A stretch of 64,000 bases of DNA from CAVZXS01 sp963779325 (GTDB taxonomy: Bacteria > Bacteroidota > Bacteroidia > Chitinophagales > Chitinophagaceae): the NCBI GenBank assembly GCA_963779325.1, contig CAVZXS010000037.1:1-64000 (forward strand). Reading direction: 5' to 3'. Numbering within the stretch: the first letter of the stretch is position 1; the number at the start of each line of letters is the position of its first letter. The notes below the pieces were generated by a model that was not told the origin of the DNA, ran no database searches, and worked only from the letters and a program-made list of their open reading frames with translations. The position numbers and the translations under genes were made by a program. Positions 45,859-56,100 of this stretch are shown here, one piece after another.

Positions 45859-46972
45859 ATGACTTTACAGGAAAAAACAATTGTTTCAAAAAGATTACTA
45901 TCTCTTGATGTAATGCGGGGGTTGATTATGATTTTGTTAGCTGCGGAAAGTTGTTTGTTGTACGAGTCATTGCATGAGTTAAAATTACCCGGTGTTTTCG
46001 GCGGGGCCGTGGAGCAATTTTTTCATCATCCCTGGCACGGTTTGCGTTTTTGGGATTTGGTACAACCTTCTTTTATGACGATGGCGGGTTCCGCAATGTT
46101 TATTTCTTATTATTATAAAACAAAGAAAGGTGTTACATGGGAACAAAATTTCAGGCATATTGCTATTCGTTGTTTTAAATTATTTATTTGCGGCACGGCA
46201 TTGCATTGTGTGTATGCCGGCAAATTGGTTTGGGAACTATGGAATGTACTTACACAATTATCCGTTACTACAATCATTGCTTATCTGATTATCCGCAAGT
46301 CGGCGGTATTTCAAATTATTTTTTCTATTGGGTTATTATTATTAACCGAAGTCTTGTATCGTTTTGTTTTAATGCCCGGTTATGACCAGCCTTTTACTGA
46401 TCAGCACAACTTTGGTAACTATATGGATATGGTGCTGATGGGAAAAATAAACAGCGATGGATGGGTGGCTATTAATATTATACCAACAGCGGCGCATACT
46501 ATTGGCGGTGTGGCGGCAGGCAAATTATTAATAAGTAAAAAAAGTGACGGTGAAAAAATAAAAACATTACTGATAGCCGGTGCAGCCTGTTTGCTCTTGG
46601 GTTTCGGATTAGATTGGTTGAATATTACGCCCATTATAAAACGTATCAGCACTTCTTCCTTTGTTTTGTCTTCCATCGGGTGGGTTTTATTGATGATGGC
46701 ATTTTTATATTGGTTGATTGATATAAAAAAAATCAATAAATACGCATGGGTTTTTGTGGTAGTGGGTATGAATTCCATTTTTATTTACTTGTTTTTTGAA
46801 ACGGTCGGACATCAATGGCTGAATGGAGCAGTGGGTATTTTTGCAAAAGGCTTTTTGGGTTTTACAGGTCTCAATAGTAAAGTCTAGCCGTGTTTTCTGC
46901 AGCGGCACGCTGTTTGCCGAATGGTATTTATGTTATTGGCTATATAAGAGAAAAATATTTTTTAAACTGTAA
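45859..46972 (+). CDS. DUF5009/NagX-like membrane acyltransferase family protein, frameshifted at the end
   Basis: A membrane protein of about 370 residues with about ten hydrophobic segments and the N-terminal KRLLSLDVMRGLIMILLAAES motif typical of heparan-alpha-glucosaminide N-acetyltransferase-like (DUF5009/NagX) proteins. The His-containing FFHHPWHGLRFWDLVQPSFM loop is also typical. The frame breaks near 46886 and again near 46905; the restored ending is VLAVFSAAA ... WYLCYWLYKRKIFFKL. Relatives act in amino-sugar metabolism, but the function is not proven. The galM gene begins eight bases after its stop. Confidence 0.85.
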
Positions 46973-46979
46973 GTTAAGA

Positions 46980-48093
46980 ATGGAAAGCACCGATCAATCA
47001 TATACAGAAGTTGCTGCTCGAACAGGTTCGTCTAAAACTATTGTAAAAGAAAATTGGGGAGCCGTTGACGGACAAGATGTATTTCTGTATCACCTCACGG
47101 CTGCTTCAGGAATGAAACTTTCCGTTTCCAATTACGGTGGTATTATACAATCGCTTTTTACACCGGATAAAACGGGACAATATGATGATATTGTTTTGGG
47201 TTATGATACATTGGATGAATACATAAACGATCCTTTTTATATAGATATCTATTATCGGCAGGTATGCCAATCGTATTGACGGGGGAAAAATTACTATTGA
47301 CGGAATTGATTACCAGTTGTCAGTATTACCTGAAGGGTATCACCTGCACGGCGGTAATAAAGGTTTTAATAAAGCAGTATGGAAGGCTGAAGTGTTTGAA
47401 GAAAAAAATGTTACGGGAGTACGATTGTTTTACCTGAGTAAGCATATGGAGGAGGATTTCCCCGGCAATTTGCTTGTAACCGTAACATACAGTATTGATG
47501 ATAACGATCGATTGACAATTGAATATACTGCCGAAACTGATCAGACAACTTGCCTCAACCTTACACAGCACAGTTATTTTAATTTATCCGGAAAACCGGA
47601 TAGTTCTATCGAAAATCATTTATTAAAAATAAATGCCGGTTATTTTTTACCGGTTAATGATAAGATTATTCCTACAGGCGAATTCAGGTCTATAAAAAAT
47701 ACGTTTTTTGATTTTATTTTATTCCATACAATAGGAGAGAGGATAAACGAACATGATATACAATTGCAATACGGAAGCGGGTACGATCACAGTTTTGTTT
47801 TAGAAAAAATACATACACCTGTTTTAAAAGAAGCCGCCATAGTAACGGAGCCTGAAAGCGGAAGATGCCTGAAAGTATTGACCAGTGAGCCGGGTATTCA
47901 TTTTTATTCGGGGAATTATTTAAATAATAAATATGCGGGCAAGCAAAATGTACCGTTTCAAAAAAGAAGCGCTTTTTGTTTGGAGACGCAGCACTTTGGT
48001 GATTCGCCCAACAAACCGCAGTTTCCTGCAACATGGTTACGGCCCGGAGAAAAATTTTACAGTGAAACGGTGTTTGAGTTTACAATTATGTAA
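46980..48093 (+). CDS. galM: Aldose 1-epimerase (galactose mutarotase), frameshifted
   Basis: The enzyme interconverts alpha and beta anomers of aldoses. Two frames (46980-47279 and 47317-48093) form a protein of about 370 residues; one base near 47250 must be changed to read IIGRYANRIDGGKITIDG. Motifs are SNYGGIIQSLFTPDK, the glycine-arginine loop GRYANRI, the catalytic His in CLNLTQHSYFNLSG, and the catalytic Glu in CLETQHFGDSPNKPQFP. It starts eight bases after the DUF5009 gene and ends before susC, so it is in the same carbohydrate locus. Confidence 0.9.
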
Positions 48094-48170
48094 AAGCAAT
48101 AAGAGGAAAGGTGGTAATAAGAGTAGGAAGGAAAGCAAATCAAAAGCACAGTTTATGCACAAAGGTTTAC

Positions 48171-48182
48171 GCAATCGTTTGC
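48171..48182. promoter_or_regulatory. LacI-type operator before susC
   Basis: GCAATCGTTTGC, one base off the perfect palindrome, 120 bases upstream of the susC ATG. Confidence 0.7.
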
Positions 48183-48302
48183 CTAAAACATAAACAGGAA
48201 GGGTTTATCTCGTTCTTTATTTTTATATTTATATTATAGATAATAATTTTTTTTAAAGACTGCTGATTCTTTTTATTTTTTTTAACCAAAAACTGCTATA
48301 CA

Positions 48303-51300
48303 ATGTCAAGACTAAAAAAGTTAATTCTTTTATCTTGTTTCTGTTTGCCGGTGATTGCTCTGCAAGCGCAAACAAGGACTATCACGGGTAAGGTAACATC
48401 GGCTGCTAACGATGTACTATTGGGTGCCACCGTTGCGGTGAAAGGAAACCTAAGCGGGGCTGTTGCTACAGATATAAATGGAAATTTCAGTATATCCGCA
48501 CCGGCAGGTAATGTAACCCTGGTAATATCAAGCATCGGGTTTGGTACAGTAGAAAGAACTGTTCCCGGTGATGCTTCACAACTGAATGTTGCTCTTTCAG
48601 AAAGCCAGGCTGAATTGGAAGGAGTAGTAGTTACGGCCTTAGGTATTACACGTCAGAAAAAAACGCTGGTATATGCTACGCAGACTGTGAAGCCATCGGA
48701 GCTAACGGAGGTAAGAGATGCAAACAATGTGATCAATTCACTATCAGGTAAAGTTGCCAATGCTGTGGTTACACAGGGTTCCGGCGGCCCGGGTAGTGGC
48801 GCAAGAATCGTTCTTCGCGGTAACCGCTCCATTCAGGGTTCTAATAATGCTTTGATAGTTGTAGATGGTGTTCCGATCAGTAATAATACTTTTAGTGTAC
48901 CGTCAAGTGATTTTGGATCCGTGCAAGGATCCGATGGCGCTTCCAGCATCAACCCCGATGATATAGAATCTGTAACTGTACTGCGTGGTGCCTCTGCGGC
49001 GGCACTTTACGGCAGCCAGGCAGGAAATGGGGTAATAGTTATCACTACCAAAAAAGGAAAAGCAAATAAAATTGCCGTGACCTTGAACTCGGGCCTTACT
49101 GTAGAATCAGCTTTTGCTTTACCGAGATTTCAAAATTCATATGGACAGGGAAATGGTGGTGTATTAAAAGATACGCTTCTTATTGGAGAAAGTTGGGGTG
49201 CTAAATTGCAAGGCCAACCAATCACAACTCATCTCTTAAAGCCGGGTACCTATTCAGCTCAACCGGATAACGTCACTGACTTTTTTAGGAAAGGGACAAG
49301 TATTAATAATTCAATCGGTGTTACAGGTGGTACTGATAAAATGCAAACCTATTTTTCTTATACTAATAATAAGATTCAAGGTATTATTCAGAAAAATGAC
49401 CTGATTCGTCATACGGTAAATCTTCGGATCACCAACCAGATTGGTAAACGTTTTTCTACAGATGCAAAAGTTACTTATGTAAACCAGGATATAAAAAACA
49501 GGCCGCGTACAGGAGAAGAAAATGCCCCTGTGATTGATATCTATAATATGGCCAGAAATATTTCCACAGCTGATGCCAAAAACTACGAACTTACGAATAA
49601 TATCGGCTTGCCTTCCCCAACAACTTTCCCCTCCACATTAAGTTCTATTTATCAAAACCCTTACTGGGTAATAAACCGAACATCTATTAATGAAACAAGA
49701 GACAGGGTAATTGGCTTTGTAAATGCAAAGTTCAAAATAACTGAATGGCTAACTTTATCAGGCAAAGCGAACCTTGACAGAACCTTTGACAGGGGAAACA
49801 ACCAAGTAACTGAAGGCACTACATTATGGTCCAGATCAGGTGGCGATTATTCAGAACAAAAAATTATTGTTACCGACAAATGGTTTGATGTAATGCTGGA
49901 GGGAAATAATTCAATTACAAAAGACTTGAAAGTTAACTACCGTGTAGGGGGTATTTTTCAGGACAGGCAAAATGAAGTAGCTTCTGCCAGTGCGGGAGGC
50001 TTAAATGTTACCAATAAATTCAGTTTAAATTTTTCCAAATCTCCTTCTGTTAGTTCAGGCTTTGTAGAAGTTCAAACTCAATCTGCTTTTGGTCAAGCTA
50101 ACTTTTCTTATAAGGATGCTATTTTTTTAGATGCCAGTTTGAGAAATGACTGGGATTCCCGTCTTCGCAGTCCGCATACTTTCCTTTATCCTTCTGTAGG
50201 TGTATCAGCTATATTGTCTGACTTAATGACACTCCCTAAAGCTTTATCATTTTTAAAAACAAATGTGAACTATGCGCAGGTAGGTAATGGTGGAGCATTT
50301 GGATTGCTGAATGCAGTATATAGCTACGGGCAGGGTGCAGGAAATGGTTTTTTAAGCAGGGGTACGACGCTTCCTTTTCCTGAGCTGAAACCTGAAATTG
50401 TAAAAAGTTTCGAATTTGGAGTAGAAGCCAGATTCATTAATAATCGTATTGGCTTTACGGCTACTTATTACAAGAGTAATTCGTTTAACCAATTACTTCA
50501 AATTGCATTGCCTCCTGCTTCAGGATATAGCCGGAAATATATAAATGCAGGTAATATTCAAAATAATGGATTCGAATTTGTTGTAACCGGAGCACCGCTG
50601 AGAAACAAAGATTTCAGCTGGGATGTTACCTTTAACCTTGCTTTCAATAAGAATAAGGTTATTAAATTAGATCCGGATATTAAACGTGTTGCTTTGGGTG
50701 GTGGATTTGGACGTTCAGCCTCCCCCTTGGTTGAAGAAGGTAAACCATTCGGTGATTTGGTTGGATTAACTTGGGCTAAAGATTCAAAAGGAAATCGAAT
50801 TGTTGATGCACTTGGAAAACCTGTTGCATCTGCAGAACAGGAGTATATAGGGAATATTAACCCTAAGGCAACTTTAGGATTCACTAATACGTTTGAATAT
50901 AAGTCATTTTATCTTCGGGTATTAATAGATGGAAGAGCCGGCGGTACTTTGGTTTCAGGTACAGAAATGAATTTAGCTTTCAGTGGTATACCTGAAGTAA
51001 CAGAAAAATTTCGTGAGGGCGGTTTGAATTTAGGTGGTGTTAATGCAACAGGTCAGCCCGTATCTGCCACTATAAGTTCTCAACAGTTTTGGCAAAGCGC
51101 CTCTTTTAAAAGGTATGGAGTTGCAGAGTTTTTTGCTTACAATGCAACCAATTTCAGGGTAAGAGAACTTTCTTTTGGATATGATTTGCCCGTGAAGAAT
51201 GTCGCATTTTTGAAAGCTGCCAAACTTTCTCTTGTTGCACGTAATTTGTTTTTCTTATACAGGGGAAGTTCCAGGCTGGATATACCCGGCATTGGTACAC

Positions 51301-51416
51301 GTAAAATGTGGTTTGATCCGGACATGAGTTTGGGTAACGGAAATTACCAGGGAGTTGAATATGGTACTTTACCTTCTACCCGCAGTTTTGGTATAAATTT
51401 ACAGGTAACTTTTTAA
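48303..51416 (+). CDS. SusC/RagA-family TonB-linked outer-membrane transporter
   Basis: A 1037-residue receptor: signal peptide ending LQAQT, a carboxypeptidase-D regulatory-like domain (TITGKVTSAANDVLLGATVAVKGN), the SusC-type TonB box and plug (GVVVTALGITRQKKTLVYATQ ... LRGNRSIQGSNNALIVVDGVPI, SVTVLRGASAAALYGSQAGNGVIVITTKKGK), and a 22-strand barrel ending in RSFGINLQVTF. Together with the SusD-like lipoprotein 30 bases downstream it forms the complex that captures and imports a glycan. The pair is not broken by frameshifts. It is the core of this utilisation locus, with a LacI-type operator upstream. Confidence 0.95.
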   Translation: MSRLKKLILLSCFCLPVIALQAQTRTITGKVTSAANDVLLGATVAVKGNLSGAVATDINGNFSISAPAGNVTLVISSIGFGTVERTVPGDASQLNVALSESQAELEGVVVTALGITRQKKTLVYATQTVKPSELTEVRDANNVINSLSGKVANAVVTQGSGGPGSGARIVLRGNRSIQGSNNALIVVDGVPISNNTFSVPSSDFGSVQGSDGASSINPDDIESVTVLRGASAAALYGSQAGNGVIVITTKKGKANKIAVTLNSGLTVESAFALPRFQNSYGQGNGGVLKDTLLIGESWGAKLQGQPITTHLLKPGTYSAQPDNVTDFFRKGTSINNSIGVTGGTDKMQTYFSYTNNKIQGIIQKNDLIRHTVNLRITNQIGKRFSTDAKVTYVNQDIKNRPRTGEENAPVIDIYNMARNISTADAKNYELTNNIGLPSPTTFPSTLSSIYQNPYWVINRTSINETRDRVIGFVNAKFKITEWLTLSGKANLDRTFDRGNNQVTEGTTLWSRSGGDYSEQKIIVTDKWFDVMLEGNNSITKDLKVNYRVGGIFQDRQNEVASASAGGLNVTNKFSLNFSKSPSVSSGFVEVQTQSAFGQANFSYKDAIFLDASLRNDWDSRLRSPHTFLYPSVGVSAILSDLMTLPKALSFLKTNVNYAQVGNGGAFGLLNAVYSYGQGAGNGFLSRGTTLPFPELKPEIVKSFEFGVEARFINNRIGFTATYYKSNSFNQLLQIALPPASGYSRKYINAGNIQNNGFEFVVTGAPLRNKDFSWDVTFNLAFNKNKVIKLDPDIKRVALGGGFGRSASPLVEEGKPFGDLVGLTWAKDSKGNRIVDALGKPVASAEQEYIGNINPKATLGFTNTFEYKSFYLRVLIDGRAGGTLVSGTEMNLAFSGIPEVTEKFREGGLNLGGVNATGQPVSATISSQQFWQSASFKRYGVAEFFAYNATNFRVRELSFGYDLPVKNVAFLKAAKLSLVARNLFFLYRGSSRLDIPGIGTRKMWFDPDMSLGNGNYQGVEYGTLPSTRSFGINLQVTF

Positions 51417-51446
51417 TAGTAAAAAATACTCTAAAAGCGAATATAT

Positions 51447-53045
51447 ATGAAACAAAAAACATCAATTATCAGGACGCTAACTGCGCTTCTTTTATTGAGC
51501 AGTCTTATCTCTTTGTCGTGTACTAAAAAGTTTGATAAAATTAATACCGACAGGAATGCAATTGCTACAGTAGGTTCTTCAGAACTGCCATTTCTTTTTG
51601 CAAAAGCAGAAGGATCTGCAATGCCCAATATCTGGAATTACCAGATTGCACAAAATCTTTTTGCTGATCAATACGCTCAGTATTTTGGTTGTACGGCTAC
51701 CTATTTCCCATCCGATCGTTTAAATATCCGGATGGATTGGGTAGGTGCCGCGTTTAATCCTATTTATACCGATATGGTTCCGCAGTTGCAATCAATAACT
51801 AAAGCGGCAGCAGCGGGTTCAGCCGAAGCAGCATTGGCAGATATTGTTTGGGTACTTGGTTTTCACCGCGTTACAGATTATTGGGGACCCATTCCTTATT
51901 TTAAAGCAGGCGAACCGGCAACTTCTGTTCCTTATGATGCGCAGGATAAAATTTATGATGATTTTTTCAAAAAATTAACTGCCGCAGTTACGGCGTTGAA
52001 AACAAAAACAACTGAAAAACCTTACGGTAGTTTTGATTTAATTTATAGTGGTAATGTAAATAAATGGATCAAGTTTGCAAATTCGTTACGTCTTCGTTTA
52101 GCTTTACGGATTTCTAAAGTAGATCCTGCCCGTGCAAAAACTGAAGCCGAGGCTGCCGTTGCATCAGGTGTAATGTCTATCAGTCCCGATGAGGATGCTT
52201 TACTGCAAAAAAGTTTAAAAGGCGATGATAATAACGGCTTATCAAGAATGTCGGATTGGAACGAATTCAGGATGAGTGCCAGTATGGAATCAGTTTTAAA
52301 GGGTTACCAAGATCCCCGATTAAAAGAATATTTTTTGCCAAATAATGCTACTAAAACCAATCCTAACGGAACGGGACAGTATGATGGCCTTAGAAACGGA
52401 CTTACTGCTGCACAATTAGGTGACGCCATGAATGCAGCCACCGCAAATGCGAAGGTTGGTAAAAGATGGTCCTCGGCTGATTTTGCCGGCAATGATAATT
52501 TTTTGGAGACCCCGCAGAATGTTATGTCTGTAGCAGAATCTTATTTTAATCGTGCTGAAGGCGCCTTATTAGGATGGAGTATGGGAGGTACTGCAAAAGA
52601 GTTGTATGAAGCAGGTATCTCTAATTCGATGAAACAATGGGGAATAACAGATGCTGCTGCGATAACGGCTTATACCAACAGTAACAATGTTCCTGTTGCG
52701 CCGGCTGATTTTTTAAATTCACCTGCTGTATCTGATGCTCCTATAAAATTTGCAGCAGATGTGCCAACACAGAAAAAACAGATAGCCATACAAAAATGGT
52801 TGGCGATATTCCCTGATGGTACTGAAGCTTGGGCCGATTACAGGAGAAGCCGGACGTTTATATTGTACCCCGTTGCCAATTCTGAAAACCCGGATATTCC
52901 CAATCCCGGCACGCAATGGTTGAGAAGAATTCCGTTCCTGCTTTCGGAAAAACAGAACAACAAAGCGGCGGTTGATGCAGCAGTTCCGCTATTGGGGGCA
53001 GGCGGCGATAAAGTAACGACACCTCTTTGGTGGGATAAGAATTAA
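51447..53045 (+). CDS. SusD/RagB-family nutrient-binding lipoprotein
   Basis: A 532-residue surface lipoprotein; the lipobox is LISLSCTKK. The fold is that of the SusD-like type 2 family, with TPR helices around a binding site: QIAQNLFADQYAQYFG, AALADIVWVLGFHRVTDYWGPIPYFKAG, IYDDFFKKLTAAV and WADYRRSRTFILYPVA. It acts as the lid and glycan binder on the SusC-like transporter just upstream. A terminator follows 22 bases after the stop, so susC-susD form one transcript. Confidence 0.95.
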   Translation: MKQKTSIIRTLTALLLLSSLISLSCTKKFDKINTDRNAIATVGSSELPFLFAKAEGSAMPNIWNYQIAQNLFADQYAQYFGCTATYFPSDRLNIRMDWVGAAFNPIYTDMVPQLQSITKAAAAGSAEAALADIVWVLGFHRVTDYWGPIPYFKAGEPATSVPYDAQDKIYDDFFKKLTAAVTALKTKTTEKPYGSFDLIYSGNVNKWIKFANSLRLRLALRISKVDPARAKTEAEAAVASGVMSISPDEDALLQKSLKGDDNNGLSRMSDWNEFRMSASMESVLKGYQDPRLKEYFLPNNATKTNPNGTGQYDGLRNGLTAAQLGDAMNAATANAKVGKRWSSADFAGNDNFLETPQNVMSVAESYFNRAEGALLGWSMGGTAKELYEAGISNSMKQWGITDAAAITAYTNSNNVPVAPADFLNSPAVSDAPIKFAADVPTQKKQIAIQKWLAIFPDGTEAWADYRRSRTFILYPVANSENPDIPNPGTQWLRRIPFLLSEKQNNKAAVDAAVPLLGAGGDKVTTPLWWDKN

Positions 53046-53066
53046 TTTGTTTGATTTTTTTATAAA

Positions 53067-53105
53067 AAAGATTCCATCGAAGACTTAAATTCGGTGGAAT
53101 CTTTT
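53067..53105 (+). terminator. Rho-independent terminator of the susC-susD operon
   Basis: AAAGATTCCA pairs with TGGAATCTTT over 10 bp with an 18-base loop, then T-run. The symmetric A and T ends make it work on either strand. Confidence 0.85.
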
Positions 53106-53138
53106 TATTAGGAAACCACCTGTATTTAAAATCATTTT

Positions 53139-56100
53139 ATGCCGCGTATTTTCATATATGTTTGTTTGCTTTGTTCATTCGGTATACTGTCGGGTTGCGT
53201 CAGCGATGATTCCAAACTGTTTACCCGGCTAAGTGAAACGAAGACCGGTGTAAACTTTCGCAATACGCTTTTTGAAGACGGTCCCTTGAATGTGGCTAAC
53301 TATATTTATTTCTATAACGGCGGCGGTGTGGCCATCGGCGATATTAATAATGACGGCTTGCAGGATATACTTTTTACCGGCAATATGGTGCGCAACCGGC
53401 TATTTCTGAATAAAGGCAATTTTAAATTTGAAGACATTACAAAACGTGCAGGGGTAGATGCCATGCAGGGCTGGTGTACCGGAGCGACAATGGCCGACGT
53501 AAACAACGACGGTAAATTGGATATTTACATTTGCCGCAGCGCCGATATTAATCCTGATCTGCGTAAGAATTTATTATTTATTAATAACGGTTCTTCACCC
53601 TCTCCTTCAGGAGAGGGCGGGGGTGAGGTTACGTTTACTGAAAAAGCTAACGAGTATGGATTGGCCGATAATGGCTACTCAACGCAAGCTTCTTTTTTTG
53701 ATTATGATAAAGACGGTGACCTGGATTGTTTTATTATCAATCACTCCATTCAAAAATATACCGCCGGTGTACAGGACAATCCTGAACTGCGCAAAGAACG
53801 CAACCCGGATTATGCCAGTAAGCTATACCGCAACGATAATAATCATTTTACCAACGTAAGCGATCAGGCCGGCATTACTTCCAATGTACTCACATTTGCT
53901 TTGGGTGTCGCTATATCCGATTTTAATAATGACGGCTGGCCTGATGTTTCCGTTTCGAATGATTTTAATGAACCTGATTATTTGTTTATCAATAACCGTA
54001 ACGGCACTTTTACCGAGCAGCTTACCAAAGCCATGGACCAAATATCATTGTATTCCATGGGCTCCGATGCAGCTGATTATAATAATGATGGCTTGACGGA
54101 TTTAGTTACGCTGGATATGATGCCGGAAGATAACAGAACAATTAAGATGCACAGCGGCGCAGAGAACTTTGATAAGTTTCAATTTCTTTTTACACAGGGC
54201 TTTTATTACCAGTACAGTCGCAATATGTTGCAACAGAATAACGGTGATGGTACATTTAGCGAAGTAGGACAATTAGCCGGCGTATCAAATACCGACTGGA
54301 GTTGGGCTGCACTCTTTGGTGATTATGATAATGACGGTAACAAAGACCTTTTTGTAAGCAATGGCTATGTAAAAGATTATACCGAAATGGATTTTTTAAA
54401 ATACTCAGTTGACCGTGTTATCAAAACAATGGCAAAAGATTCGGTGGATCCCATTCCTGAATACATTCGAAAAATGCCAACGATAGAAATTCCTAATTAT
54501 ATTTTCAAGAACGAAGGCAACGGAACTTTTACCAAAAAAACTTCTGAATGGGGATTTGATCGCAAAGGCGTTTCAGCAGGCGCTGCTTATGCTGATTTGG
54601 ATAATGACGGCGATTTGGATTTGGTAATAAATAACTCTAACAGCTACGCAGACATTTATAAAAACAACAGCGAAAAGCTTATTAAAAATAACTACCTGCG
54701 TGTGCAATTGGATGGCGGCGTGGCCAATCAACGGGGTATCGGCGCCAAAGTAAAAGTATTTTGTAAAGGACAGCAATCCTACCAGGAGCAATCACCTGTT
54801 CGCGGATTTCAATCATCGTCAGATCCTGTATTAAACTTCGGTGTGGGTAAAAACACAGTGATTGATTCCGTACTCATTATTTGGCCCAATGATAATTTTC
54901 AAAAAATGACTGCCGTGCCGGTCAATCAATTGTTGACAGTTAAAATGACTGATGCAAAAGAAAAATGGAGTTATGATACTGCAGCAAATAAAAGTCAGTC
55001 TTTACTAACGCAAACAACACTGCCTGATGTTCATCATGAAGAAAATAAGTTTAATGATTTTACTGTACAGGCTTTATTGCCCAATTATTTGAGCCGGCAA
55101 GGGCCTTGTATTGAAGTAGCTGATATAAATAAAGACGGACTCGAAGATTTTTTTATCGGCGGCGCTAAAGACAAAACGGCTCAATTATTTATTCAAAATA
55201 AAAACAATACATTTTCCCTCAAATCATCACCCGCATTTGCAAAAGATGCAGCGAGTGAAGATGTGGCCGCTGTATTTTTTGATGCGGATAATGATGGGGA
55301 TGCGGACCTTTATGCAGCAAGCGGCGGATTTGAATTGAATGAAAACGATCCGGCATTTCAGGATCGACTTTACATAAATGACGGTAAGGGAAATTTTATA
55401 AAAAAAGAAAATGCATTGCCGGCAATGCTTACAAGCAAGAGTTGTGCTAAAGCCGCTGATATAGACGGCGACGGTGATATGGATTTATTTGTTGGCGGAA
55501 GGGTAGTGCCGGGAAAATATCCTGCTGCACCAAGGAGTTATATTTTACTAAACGACGGTAAAGGAAACTTTACAGATGCTACGCAAAAAAATTGCGCAGC
55601 ATTGGTACAACCCGGGATGATTACTGACGCATTATGGATAGATATTAATAATGATAAACAACCTGACTTGGTTACAGTTGGTGAGTGGATGCCTGTACGG
55701 GTTTTTATAAATGCCAAAGGAATACTGTCAGATGCTTCGGCCAATTATATAAAATTTGCGAGTACAGGATGGTGGAATCGAATAAGCGCATCGGATATGG
55801 ATGAGGACGGAGATATGGATTTAGTAATCGGTAACTGCGGAACCAATACGCAGTTTCATGTAGAGGAGAAAACACCGATGAATATTTACTATAAAGATTT
55901 TGATAATAATGGTTCTGTCGATCCGATTCTTTGTTATTATATCGGCGGTGTTTCTTATCCTGCTAACTCACGAGACGATCTTACTGATCAATTGCCGTAT
56001 TTAAAGAAAAAATTCCTGGCCTATAAAGAATACGCCGATGCAACAATCAATGACCTTTTTACACCCGATCAATTAAAAGATGCCGGTGTATTGAAAGCAG

